NCBI GenBank assembly: GCA_964416315.1
Contig: CAYQDR010000138.1
Span: 1 to 11,314 of the forward strand
Direction of reading: 5' to 3'
Origin: CAYQDR01 sp964416315
GTDB taxonomy: Bacteria; Methylomirabilota; Methylomirabilia; Rokubacteriales; DASRDR01
Length of the DNA stretch: 11,314 bases
Under the pieces are notes generated by a model that was given only the letters and a program-made list of their open reading frames with translations, was not told the origin of the DNA and searched no databases. The position numbers and the translations under genes are program-made. Below, one piece after another: positions 1 to 5,932 of this stretch; within the stretch, counting starts at the first letter, position 1, and each line of letters begins with the position of its first letter.

Positions 1-356
1 CGCCGGCCGCGGAGCCCGCCCCGCGCGAGGCCGCGCCCGCCGCCACCGCGCCGCCGCCGCCGCCGGTGGCGACCGCCGTGGTGACCCCGCCGAACGCCAC
101 CCGGCCGCGACCGATCGGGGCGCGGCTGTTCGAGGTGATCGCGGGCGAGAGCGCCCTCCATCGGGATGCGGTCGAGGCCGCGGCGCGCATCGGCCGGGTG
201 CTGCGCGGGGAGTTCGTGATCTACGTGGACTCGATCGACCGCCGGCTCCGCATCCTGAACACGGTCATCTTCGACGGCGGGCACTGGATCAAGGTGCGGG
301 CAGCCGACGGGACGGTGGGCTGGCTGCCGGCTGACACGCTCCGCGAGATCCAGTGA
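1..356 (+). CDS. SH3-domain protein, C-terminal part (5' truncated by window edge)
   Basis: The reading frame is open to the left edge, so this is the end of a longer gene. The GTG at 66 is only an internal candidate start. The first ~22 codons encode an Ala/Pro-rich stretch with a run of five prolines, typical of a flexible linker. The last ~65 residues look like a bacterial SH3 (SH3b/SH3_3) domain: beta-strand-like segments followed by a WIKVR segment and the characteristic end DGTVGWLPADTL. Such domains usually bind peptides or cell-wall components in extracytoplasmic or signalling proteins. What lies N-terminal (kinase, hydrolase or signal peptide) cannot be seen. The stop at 354-356 overlaps the start of the next gene by 4 nt (GTGA), so the two are probably translationally coupled and may act together at the envelope. 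The SH3 assignment is fairly safe; the function is not known. Confidence 0.75.
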   Translation, partial: PAAEPAPREAAPAATAPPPPPVATAVVTPPNATRPRPIGARLFEVIAGESALHRDAVEAAARIGRVLRGEFVIYVDSIDRRLRILNTVIFDGGHWIKVRAADGTVGWLPADTLREIQ

Positions 357-997
357 GGGCTGTCCGGGAGGCGCTGGCCGGCCTCCCGCCGCTCGCGCGC
401 TGGGGCGTCCTCGGCCTCGGCGGCCTCATCCTGGCCCTCCTCGTCGGGGCGGGAGTCTGGACGGTCCTCGAGCGGCGGGACGCGGCGGCACGCCTGGCCT
501 TCGCCGACGCCGCCAGCACCTACCGCCAGGCGATCGCCGAGCCCGGCGAGGCCCAGGTCGCGGCGGCCGCCGACGTTCTCACCCGGTTCCTCAAGGACCA
601 CTCCCGCTCCGCCCTGGCGGGCCAGGCCTGGTACTTCCTCGGCAACCTCGAGTACCAGCGCCGCGCATACGACCAGGCCCTCAAGGCGTTCGAGGAGGCC
701 GCGCGGCGGGACGGCGGGAGCCTGGGGGCGCTGAGCCGCCTCGGGGCCGGCTACGCCTGGGAGGCCAAGGGCGATCCGGCGCGGGCCCTCGAGACGTACC
801 GGCAAGCCCTGACGGGGCGGGGGCCGAACGACTTCCTCTACGCCGAGTTGCTGCTCTCCGCGGCGCGCGCCCACGAGCTGCTGAACCAGCGCCCCGCCGC
901 GATCGACGCCTACCGCCGATTCCTCAAGGACGTCCCGAACTCGCCCCGGGCCGGCGAGGTCCGGAGCCGCCTGGCCAGCCTCGGCGCCGGGGCCTGA
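353..997 (+). CDS. Membrane-anchored tetratricopeptide repeat protein
   Basis: A 214-residue protein starting with GTG inside the GTGA overlap with the preceding gene. Residues ~16-38 form one hydrophobic segment (VLGLGGLILALLVGAG) after a short basic N-terminus. This suggests a single-pass inner-membrane anchor with the rest outside the cytoplasm. Residues ~45-210 are helical repeats of TPR type: one around 87-120 (AWYFLGNLEYQRRAYDQALK), one around 125-155 (LGAGYAWEAKGDPARALETY) and one around 162-195 (AARAHELLNQRPAAIDAYRR). The plan of one N-terminal membrane helix plus about four TPR-like units resembles YfgM-type ancillary proteins, which hold partner proteins near the translocon or outer-membrane assembly machinery. 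That comparison is inference. The TPR and membrane assignments are directly supported. A GC-rich inverted repeat surrounds the stop codon. Confidence 0.88.
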   Translation: MRAVREALAGLPPLARWGVLGLGGLILALLVGAGVWTVLERRDAAARLAFADAASTYRQAIAEPGEAQVAAAADVLTRFLKDHSRSALAGQAWYFLGNLEYQRRAYDQALKAFEEAARRDGGSLGALSRLGAGYAWEAKGDPARALETYRQALTGRGPNDFLYAELLLSAARAHELLNQRPAAIDAYRRFLKDVPNSPRAGEVRSRLASLGAGA

Positions 998-1009
998 AGG
1001 GCCCGGCGC
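984..1009 (+). terminator. GC-rich hairpin around the stop codon of the TPR gene
   Basis: The arm GCGCCGGGGCC (984-994) pairs with GGGCCCGGCGC (999-1009): ten of eleven pairs match, with a four-base loop holding most of the TGA stop. There is no T-run after it, so it may act as a weak or factor-assisted terminator or as a 3'-end stabiliser. It lies at the right place, at the end of the plus-strand unit and before the convergent di-iron oxygenase gene. Confidence 0.35.
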
Positions 1010-1144
1010 GCCTGACGACGACGACCGCGGCGCGGACGCCTGCCGTGGGGCGGCGGTCTTCTTGACAGAATCCTTCTTATCAGACATTGCCGCCGCGACG
1101 GCCTGCCCCCGCGGCGTCTCCTCGCGGGCCCCCGGGGGCGCCCT

Positions 1145-1975
1145 CTACCCGGGGATCTGGGCCTCTTCGGGCAGCGTGTCCCAGGCCGGCTTCCACTCGG
1201 GCACCCGCCAGCCCAAGGGCTCGACGAAGGCGCGCACCTCCTCCGCGAAGGCGCGGCGGACCGCGTCGTTGTCGCGCACCTTCAACCCGAGCTCCCGGTA
1301 GAGGCGGTTCTTGGGGCTTCCGGGTCGCCCGAAGATGTTCATCGTCCGGATGAACCACTTCTGGAAGGTGCGCTCGGCCTCGGCCCGGCCCGCCGGATCC
1401 TGGGCGAGGCGACGGACCCACAGCTCCCCGTGCCGGATGTGCATCTTCTCTTCCTTGAAGATCCCCTCGATCGCCCGGACCCAGGGCCCGTAGGAGCACC
1501 GGCGGGCGTCCTCGAGCTGGTGCCCCGCGCCGCGGTCCATGCAGAAGTTGAACATGACGAAATCCGCCCACGTGTCGATCGCGTAGTAGAAGATGTTCAC
1601 GCGCTTGTCCGTCCCGAGGCGAGCGGTCCCGATGTCCGCGTCGGGGTCGTCGAGCCGCCGGGCGAACGCCTGGTCGTGGGGCCGGACGTGGCCCTCGACG
1701 TCGAAGCCGAGGTCCGCCAGGAGGTCGTACATGACCTTGGCGTGGCGCATCTCGTCCTTGACGATCTGGGCGACGACCAGCTTCTCCTCGACCGTCGGCG
1801 CCCTCATGATCCAGGGCACGTACCCGTAGGCCCCCGCCAGCTCCGAGTCCGCCTGCATGGTCATGAGGTGGAGGAGATTCTCGCGGTAGAGCGCGCTCAT
1901 CTCCTCCGCCGCCTGGATCTGCTCCCCTGCGGCGAGCCGTCTGAGCAGCCGCGCGTGCGTGTCCCCTTCGGTCAT
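1145..1975 (-). CDS. PaaA/PaaC-type di-iron oxygenase (phenylacetyl-CoA epoxidase-like)
   Basis: A 276-residue ferritin-like protein of the phenylacetate-CoA oxygenase family. In the known system PaaA, as part of PaaABC(D)E, uses a di-iron centre and O2 to epoxidise the ring of phenylacetyl-CoA. Candidate iron ligands are in the expected order: E45 (ADSELAGAYGYVPW), E75 and H78 (KDEMRHAK), an Asp on the third helix (D138 or D134 in AIDTWADF), and E176 and H179 (FKEEKMHIRHGE). The sequence FKEEKMHIRHGE is very PaaA-like. The length is slightly below PaaA (~310 aa). The ATG start is preceded by a strong GAGGAGGAAG ribosome site. No paaB, C, D or E neighbours are present, so it is an orphan here: the reductase and structural partners, if needed, must be encoded elsewhere, and the substrate may not be phenylacetyl-CoA. 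Family assignment is confident; substrate is unknown. Confidence 0.88.
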   Translation of the reverse strand: MTEGDTHARLLRRLAAGEQIQAAEEMSALYRENLLHLMTMQADSELAGAYGYVPWIMRAPTVEEKLVVAQIVKDEMRHAKVMYDLLADLGFDVEGHVRPHDQAFARRLDDPDADIGTARLGTDKRVNIFYYAIDTWADFVMFNFCMDRGAGHQLEDARRCSYGPWVRAIEGIFKEEKMHIRHGELWVRRLAQDPAGRAEAERTFQKWFIRTMNIFGRPGSPKNRLYRELGLKVRDNDAVRRAFAEEVRAFVEPLGWRVPEWKPAWDTLPEEAQIPG

Positions 1976-2045
1976 GGCTTCCTCCTCGCGTGCCGCGTCC
2001 CGACGACACGCCCGATCACGTCAGCCGCCCTCCAGGGTGGTCGGA

Positions 2046-2078
2046 AGTCCCGGGACTCAAGTCCCTGAACTCACAGGG
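2046..2078 (-). promoter_or_regulatory. Three overlapping hairpins in the leader before the di-iron oxygenase gene
   Basis: On the minus-strand transcript three inverted repeats follow each other and share bases. CCCTG/CAGGG (2063-2067 with 2074-2078) has a 6-nt loop. GGGACT/AGTCCC (2052-2057 with 2060-2065) has a 2-nt loop. AGTCCCGGGACT (2046-2057) is a perfect 12-nt palindrome. Because 2063-2065 and 2052-2057 are each used twice, the structures cannot all form together. They lie just after the last ORF of the glycosyltransferase operon and ~70 nt before the oxygenase start. This fits a terminator/attenuator or a binding site for a dimeric regulator. No T-run is present and no promoter for the oxygenase could be identified nearby. 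Confidence 0.35.
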
Positions 2079-2082
2079 GTTC

Positions 2083-2241
2083 TCACGATCCGGGCCCCCG
2101 GCCCGGCGGGGCGGCACCGGGGTACGGCTCGGCGACGATCGCGTGGTGCCGCAGGCCGAGCGCCTCGCGCTGGATCCGGAGGGTCCGGACCAGGTCGAGC
2201 GCCGCTCCCCGCCGGCGGGGCCGGGCTTCGACGCGGCTCAC
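2083..2241 (-). CDS. Small ORF of unknown function, coupled to the preceding gene
   Basis: A possible 52-residue protein beginning with GTG that overlaps the TGA of the 83-aa gene upstream (GTGA, stop at 2240-2238). The same 4-nt overlap joins several other pairs in this window. Codon third positions are almost all G or C, as in true genes here. The sequence is rich in Arg in its first part (VSRVEARPRRRGAALDLVRT), has a short possible helix and a central HHAIVAEPYPG segment, and ends in a Gly/Pro-rich tail. I recognise no family. It could be a real small protein, the tail of a frame-shifted form of the gene before it, or chance: open frames are easy to get at this GC content. The argument for it is the coupling geometry. 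Confidence 0.4.
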   Translation of the reverse strand: MSRVEARPRRRGAALDLVRTLRIQREALGLRHHAIVAEPYPGAAPPGRGPGS

Positions 2242-2489
2242 ACGATCTCCACGTCCCGGACGAGCCACCGCTGCCGCCCGAGGAACCGCGACATCGTCGC
2301 AAGCACCTCCGCGGAGGCCCCCGCCTCCACGCTGACCCGATCCGGCAGGATGTGGCGCACCTCGGGGTACGAAACCAGCACCCGGCAGAGCGTCCGGACC
2401 CGCGGGTCCCAGTCGAGCAGGCCCCGGTGGGCCGGCCACCGCCAGGCCTCCTGGAGCGTCACGCGGATCACCCGCGGCGGGGCGCTCAT
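2238..2489 (-). CDS. Conserved-looking small protein of unknown function (83 aa)
   Basis: An 83-residue protein whose ATG overlaps the TGA stop of the glycosyltransferase gene (ATGA). This makes translational coupling likely. The sequence has balanced protein-like composition: an amphipathic N-terminal strand (RVIRVTLQEAW), a central DPRVRTLCRVLVSYPEVRHI segment and a mixed C-terminal half (SAEVLATMSRFLGRQRWLVR). It has no membrane segment, no signal peptide and no cysteine pair, and I do not recognise a domain. Its place directly after the glycosyltransferase suggests a helper or a protein of the same pathway, but that is inference from position only. The coding call rests on the ATGA junction, GC-rich third positions and non-repetitive composition. 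Confidence 0.65.
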   Translation of the reverse strand: MSAPPRVIRVTLQEAWRWPAHRGLLDWDPRVRTLCRVLVSYPEVRHILPDRVSVEAGASAEVLATMSRFLGRQRWLVRDVEIV

Positions 2490-3664
2490 GGCGCTGGGGC
2501 GGCCTCCCCGACGAGGCGGGCGTAGAGCGCGGCGAGCCGCTGCCCGAGCCGGTCGGCGGTGGACGCGAGCGCCCCCTCGCGCGCCCCCGCGGCCAGCTTC
2601 CGCGCCAGGGCGTCGTCGCGGAGCAGCTCGAGCACCGCCGCGGCGAAGTCGGCGCTGCTCTCGGGGGCGAGCAGCCCGCTCACCCCGTCCACGAGCGCCT
2701 CGTCGACGCCCCCCGCCCGCACCGCGACCACGGGCAGCCCCGTGGCCATCGCCTCGAGGACGGCGAGCCCTTGGGTCTCGGTGGTCGAGGCGAAGACGAA
2801 GCAATCCGCGGCTTGGTAATAGGGGGCGACCGCGGCGGGCGCGACGCCGCCCGCGAAGGCCACGCGGTCCCCTGCCCCGAGCCGGGCGGCGCGCCGCCGG
2901 AGCGCCGCCTCGTGGGTGCCCCGGCCGACGAGCAGCAGGCGCACGGTCCGGTGGGCGTCGGCCACGCGCTGGAACGTCTCGAGGAGGAAGTCGAGGTTCT
3001 TTTCGCGGTCGAGGCGACCCACGTAGAGGAGGACCGGCACCCCGGGGGGCAGGCCGAGCCGTTCCCGCGCCGCCGCCTGGTCCCCGGGGCGGAAGCGGCC
3101 GAGGTCCACGCCGGTCGGCAGCACCTCGATCGGCCGCTGGACGCCCTGCGCCCGGAGCCGGGCCGCGAGCCCGGCCGACGGCGCGACGACCAGGTCCGCG
3201 GCGTTGGCGAAGCGCGTGCTCCAGACGATCGCCGCGCGGGCGACGAGGGGCCGCGGCCCCGGCACGTAGTGCGCGTACTTGTCGTAGAGGGTGTGGTACG
3301 TGAAGACGAGCGGCCGGCCCGCGGCGCGCGCCAGGCGCCGCGCGGTGCCGCCGAGCAGGAACGGGTGCTGCGCGTGGAAGACGTCGAGGTCGAGGGCGCG
3401 GATCCGCCGGGCCAGGCGTGGCCCGACGGGGAGCGGCAGGGCGAAGTCGGGGTACGTCGGGGCCGGCACGGCGGGCACGCGCAGGACGTGGGGCGCATCC
3501 GGGCCGGGGACGGCCGCGCCGGGCGCGACGACCACGACGTCGTGCCCGAGGCGCGCGAGCGCGGTGCGCGCCGTCTCGACCGCGGTGCACACCCCGCCCA
3601 GCATGGGCAGGTAGTTGTTGGTGAAGAGGCCGACCCGCAGCCGCCGGCGGGCGGCGCCGCTCAC
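2486..3664 (-). CDS. GT4-family (GT-B fold) glycosyltransferase, possibly lipid-directed
   Basis: A 392-residue enzyme transferring a sugar from a nucleotide donor, probably at the inner face of the membrane. The N-terminal Rossmann half starts FTNNYLPMLGGV (residues 14-25) with the Gly-rich loop of GT4 enzymes. HAQHPF (98-102) and YHTLYDKYAHY (123-133) follow. The latter resembles the segment seen in diacylglycerol glucosyltransferases and phosphatidylinositol mannosyltransferase-like enzymes, so a lipid acceptor is likely. The C-terminal half carries LPTGVD (182-187), GRLDREKN (216-223) and the donor-binding E-x7-E pair E296/E304 in TETQGLAVLEAM. I chose the GTG at 3664 because it overlaps the stop of the BFN gene (GTGA) and begins just before the first strand. 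The upstream ATG at 3709 would add 15 residues encoded inside the BFN gene. Family is certain; acceptor is inferred. Confidence 0.93.
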   Translation of the reverse strand: MSGAARRRLRVGLFTNNYLPMLGGVCTAVETARTALARLGHDVVVVAPGAAVPGPDAPHVLRVPAVPAPTYPDFALPLPVGPRLARRIRALDLDVFHAQHPFLLGGTARRLARAAGRPLVFTYHTLYDKYAHYVPGPRPLVARAAIVWSTRFANAADLVVAPSAGLAARLRAQGVQRPIEVLPTGVDLGRFRPGDQAAARERLGLPPGVPVLLYVGRLDREKNLDFLLETFQRVADAHRTVRLLLVGRGTHEAALRRRAARLGAGDRVAFAGGVAPAAVAPYYQAADCFVFASTTETQGLAVLEAMATGLPVVAVRAGGVDEALVDGVSGLLAPESSADFAAAVLELLRDDALARKLAAGAREGALASTADRLGQRLAALYARLVGEAAPAP

Positions 3665-4149
3665 ATCTTGTACTTCCCGAAGTCCTCCGGCTTCAGGTTC
3701 TCGAGCCACTCCTTGAGCTTCTCCTGATCATCGGACTCCTTGGGGGCCACCTCGACGCTCTTGGCGCGCCGCACGACGTCCTCCTCCACGTAGATCGGCG
3801 CTCCCACCCGGAGGGCCAGCGCGATGGCATCCGAGGGGCGCGCGTCCACCGTGATCTCCTCCTCGCCGAGGCGGAGGTGGATCATCGCGAAGAAGGTGTT
3901 GTCGCGCAGGTCGTTCACGACGATCTTCTCGACCTTCGCCTCGAGGGACTCGAGGATGTTCTTGATGAGGTCGTGGGTCATGGGGCGAGGTGTCGAGACC
4001 TTCTCGAGCTCCAGGGCGATGGCGTTCGCCTCGAAGAGGCCGACCCAGATCGGAAGCGACCGCTTCTCCTCCTCGTCGCGGAGGATGATGATCGGCATGT
4101 TCGACACGGGGTCCAGGGCGAGCCCGCGGACCTTCATCTCGACAAACAT
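3661..4149 (-). CDS. Bifunctional nuclease (BFN/DUF151) domain protein
   Basis: A 162-residue protein filling the usual length of bacterial BFN-domain proteins. Family hallmarks are in order: LPIWVG (32-37) with the following EANAIALELE helix, RPMTHDL (55-61), and DARPSDAIALAL (102-113) followed by PIYVEEDV (118-125). The C-terminal ~30 residues are charged and likely flexible (KESDDQEKLKEWLENLKPED). Plant and some bacterial members have been reported to have RNase/DNase activity, but the role of most bacterial members is unclear. The ATG is preceded by AAGGAGGGG. A good sigma70-type promoter lies ~30 nt upstream. It is the first gene of the operon with the glycosyltransferase and two small ORFs, so these proteins are made together, although no functional link is obvious. 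Domain assignment is confident. Confidence 0.94.
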   Translation of the reverse strand: MFVEMKVRGLALDPVSNMPIIILRDEEEKRSLPIWVGLFEANAIALELEKVSTPRPMTHDLIKNILESLEAKVEKIVVNDLRDNTFFAMIHLRLGEEEITVDARPSDAIALALRVGAPIYVEEDVVRRAKSVEVAPKESDDQEKLKEWLENLKPEDFGKYKM

Positions 4150-4180
4150 GCTCGGCCCCTCCTTGGGTCAGGCAGGGTTC

Positions 4181-4209
4181 ACGGTAGCACCCGCCTCGGG
4201 GCTTGTCAA
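4181..4209 (-). promoter_or_regulatory. Sigma70-type promoter for the BFN-glycosyltransferase operon
   Basis: On the minus strand a perfect -35 box TTGACA (4209-4204) is followed after exactly 17 bp by TACCGT (4186-4181), which keeps the T, A and final T of the -10 consensus. The expected start of transcription is near 4174, giving a leader of about 25 nt that contains the AAGGAGGGG ribosome site. Position and spacing fit well; the -10 is imperfect. Confidence 0.65.
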
Positions 4210-4242
4210 TCGAACGGCCGCCGTGAAGCCCTGAACGCACGA

Positions 4243-4270
4243 CTCCCCCGGGGCGTCGCCACCGGGGGAG
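4243..4270 (-). terminator. Strong GC hairpin after the FBP aldolase/phosphatase gene
   Basis: CTCCCCCGG (4243-4251) and CCGGGGGAG (4262-4270) are perfect 9-bp complements. Inside them GGCG/CGCC (4252-4255 with 4257-4260) extends the stem apart from one bulged A. It lies 30 nt beyond the stop at 4300 and before the next promoter, the right place for a terminator of the minus-strand gene. No T-run follows, so termination may be factor-assisted. Confidence 0.55.
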
Positions 4271-4299
4271 CCGCGTGATCCGTGGACGCGCGGGCGGAA

Positions 4300-5787
4300 T
4301 CAGGTCCGGGCCGGGCTCTTCGGCGCTCCCGCCCTGCCCCGCCGGCCGTTGCCGTTCCAGACGAGCGGCGGCTTGACCTCGAAGCGGCTCTCGAGCCGGG
4401 CGCGGCGCTCCTTCCAGCCCTCCTGGTACTCGAGCTCGTCCTCGTGCAAGGTCGCCGGCTGCCGGATGCCGTGCGCGGAGCGGAACTGCACGGCCAGCTC
4501 CGAGGCGCGCTGCCGGACCCAGTCCCAGGGGGTGCCGAGCGCGAACTGATCGGAGAGGGCGCCGATCCGGCCGGTGTTGAGGTTCACCGACAGGGTCACG
4601 CACGCGAGGATCGGGCCCGACCAGTACGAGGTCTGCCAGTTGATCGGGACCGGCAGGATGTGCAGGTGGTGGCTCCCGCGGCAGTCGCCGGCGACCATGG
4701 GGCACGCCGCCCAGGGCGAGCTGATCTCGCCCGGGGCCGGCCAGTCCCCCTGGGCGAAGGCGAGCAGGACCGGATCGTCCTTCCCGCCGTACGAGAAGCC
4801 CTTCTTGGTCTTGATGTTGTGGAGCCGCTCGGCCGAGACGACGTAGCCGAGCTGGGCCTTCTCGCCCCGCTCGTCGCGCGTCCAGATCCGCGCCACGACG
4901 AACCGCGACGACCGCGTCAGCCCCTCGATGTCGAAGAGGTCCTCCGGGGCCCGCAGCGTGATGACCTTCTCCTGGAGGCCTTTCGCGAGCTCCTCCATCT
5001 TCCCGTCCAAGGCCCGCTGGTCGCGCGGGTGGGCGCCCGCTTCGATCGCCTGGGCCTTCGTGTCGAGGTCGACGATCTCGAACGCGTACCCACGCTTCAT
5101 CTTCGACGACGCGATCACGAGCCCGCTGTTGAACCGCGGCAGCATGTAGGCGCCCGTCGCGTAGTAGTTGAACGCCATGGGCTCGGTCTTGTCCGCGAAG
5201 GACGCGAGCACGGTCTGGGACGGGTTCTCGGGGCGGACCGGCAGCGGCAGCACCACGCTCGCCGGGCCCGTGCCGCGCAGGTTCCCGGTGAAGGCGTCCG
5301 CGAGCAGGTCCTGCCCCGGGCCGTAGAGCCCGAGCTCGGAGGCCTTCGCCGCCCCCTCCGAGAGGGCGTCCCACATGAGCTCGTCCACCACCTCCATCGG
5401 CACCTTCTCCGAGATGATGCCGGTCACCGCCACGTCGTCACCGGTGTGGGTCACCATGAGCGAGGTGTAGATCGGCTCGCCCTGGTAGCTGTTGTTCTCC
5501 AGCACGTACTTCGTCACGACGCCCTTGACCTCGTCGGCCGCCACCACGTGGCCGCCGACCCCCCCGACGTCGGCCTTGGTCGCCTTGACGAACCGCTGGA
5601 TGAGCTCCGGCCGCTTCGCGAAGACATAGGCCCTGTACGAGAAGATGTTGGGCGTGTTCGTGACCGGGATCTTCTCCGCGGTGGTCTGAGGGAGCTCCTG
5701 CAGGTTCTCGCGCGACTGATGGTACTCACCGAGCGGAACCGGTCGGCTGTTCCCCTTCGTCCCGTACCGCTTCTGCTGGTTCGCCAT
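4300..5787 (-). CDS. fbp: Class V fructose-1,6-bisphosphate aldolase/phosphatase
   Basis: A 495-residue cytoplasmic enzyme of the archaeal-type FBPA/P family. One protein condenses DHAP with GAP and dephosphorylates the product to fructose-6-phosphate, giving one-way gluconeogenesis. Visible active-site candidates are the metal ligands D73 and H80 (KADVGGVGGH), D117-D118 (HTGDD), Q159 (GPGQD), D199 (ADKTEP) and D337-D338, the Schiff-base Lys K336 with Y333 (YGGKDDP), and Y454 (LEY) near the C-terminus. Their order and most of their spacing match the archaeal enzyme as I remember its numbering (D12, H19, D53/54, Q95, D132, Y229, K232, D233/234, Y348). The protein is longer than the usual ~360-400 aa. 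About 60 residues precede the core, ~35 extra residues lie between D199 and Y333, and there is a basic tail (GNGRRGRAGAPKSPART). The ATG has AGGGAGG upstream. It stands alone and diverges from a SorC regulator. Confidence 0.9.
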   Translation of the reverse strand: MANQQKRYGTKGNSRPVPLGEYHQSRENLQELPQTTAEKIPVTNTPNIFSYRAYVFAKRPELIQRFVKATKADVGGVGGHVVAADEVKGVVTKYVLENNSYQGEPIYTSLMVTHTGDDVAVTGIISEKVPMEVVDELMWDALSEGAAKASELGLYGPGQDLLADAFTGNLRGTGPASVVLPLPVRPENPSQTVLASFADKTEPMAFNYYATGAYMLPRFNSGLVIASSKMKRGYAFEIVDLDTKAQAIEAGAHPRDQRALDGKMEELAKGLQEKVITLRAPEDLFDIEGLTRSSRFVVARIWTRDERGEKAQLGYVVSAERLHNIKTKKGFSYGGKDDPVLLAFAQGDWPAPGEISSPWAACPMVAGDCRGSHHLHILPVPINWQTSYWSGPILACVTLSVNLNTGRIGALSDQFALGTPWDWVRQRASELAVQFRSAHGIRQPATLHEDELEYQEGWKERRARLESRFEVKPPLVWNGNGRRGRAGAPKSPART

Positions 5788-5821
5788 CCTCCGGCCTCCC
5801 TGCGGTGTGGGTGGGCTCCAG

Positions 5822-5842
5822 GCGCGCCCGCGCGGGGCGCGC
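5822..5842 (-). promoter_or_regulatory. Hairpin in the leader of the FBP aldolase/phosphatase mRNA
   Basis: GCGCGCCC (5822-5829) and GGGCGCGC (5835-5842) are perfect 8-bp complements around a 5-nt loop. They lie between the predicted start of transcription near 5855 and the ATG at 5787. The stem is all G/C and stable enough to affect RNA stability, translation or early termination. No alternative partner strand was found, so a riboswitch is not claimed. Confidence 0.4.
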
Positions 5843-5857
5843 GATTCTTCCCGGCGC

Positions 5858-5878
5858 TTCTACCCTACCCTGGTAGAA
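5858..5878. promoter_or_regulatory. Operator-like palindrome between the divergent fbp and SorC-family genes
   Basis: TTCTACC (5858-5864) and GGTAGAA (5872-5878) are perfect 7-bp inverted arms around a 7-bp centre. A second pairing of outer half-sites exists: GATTCT (5843-5848) with AGAATC (5875-5880). The element covers the -10 region of both divergent promoters, as expected for the binding site of the SorC-family protein encoded next to it. AT content is higher than in the surroundings. The binding protein is inferred from adjacency. Confidence 0.6.
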
Positions 5879-5891
5879 TCGAGGGTGTCAA
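5862..5891 (-). promoter_or_regulatory. Putative promoter of the FBP aldolase/phosphatase gene
   Basis: On the minus strand a perfect TTGACA (5891-5886) is followed after 18 bp by TAGGGT (5867-5862), which keeps T, A and the last T of the -10 consensus. Transcription would start near 5855, leaving a leader of about 68 nt. The spacer and -10 are covered by the operator-like palindrome, so a bound regulator would block polymerase. Confidence 0.5.
5871..5879 (+). promoter_or_regulatory. Putative extended -10 promoter of the SorC-family gene
   Basis: TGGTAGAAT is a TG-N-TAGAAT extended -10 element with five of six -10 bases matching. No clear -35 is present, which is usual for extended -10 promoters. 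The right arm of the operator-like palindrome is part of it, so autoregulation is likely. Transcription would begin near 5886, about 47 nt before the GTG start. Confidence 0.45.
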
Positions 5892-5932
5892 GCGCGGATT
5901 TGCGATCGATGCAATTTCTTGCAGGAGGAGCC

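Noticed and set aside
1990..3303. 437-codon plus-strand ORF opposite the glycosyltransferase
   Set aside because: The translation is almost pure Arg/Pro/Ala/Gly low complexity and is antisense to a well supported GT4 gene.
3665..3709. ATG at 3709 as start of the glycosyltransferase
   Set aside because: It would place 15 unrelated residues inside the BFN gene. The GTG at 3664 overlaps the BFN stop and matches the coupling seen elsewhere in the window.
5807..5932. Upstream starts (5807, ATG 5909) for the SorC-family gene
   Set aside because: They would place coding sequence over the promoter and operator, have no ribosome site, and make the protein longer than usual for the family.
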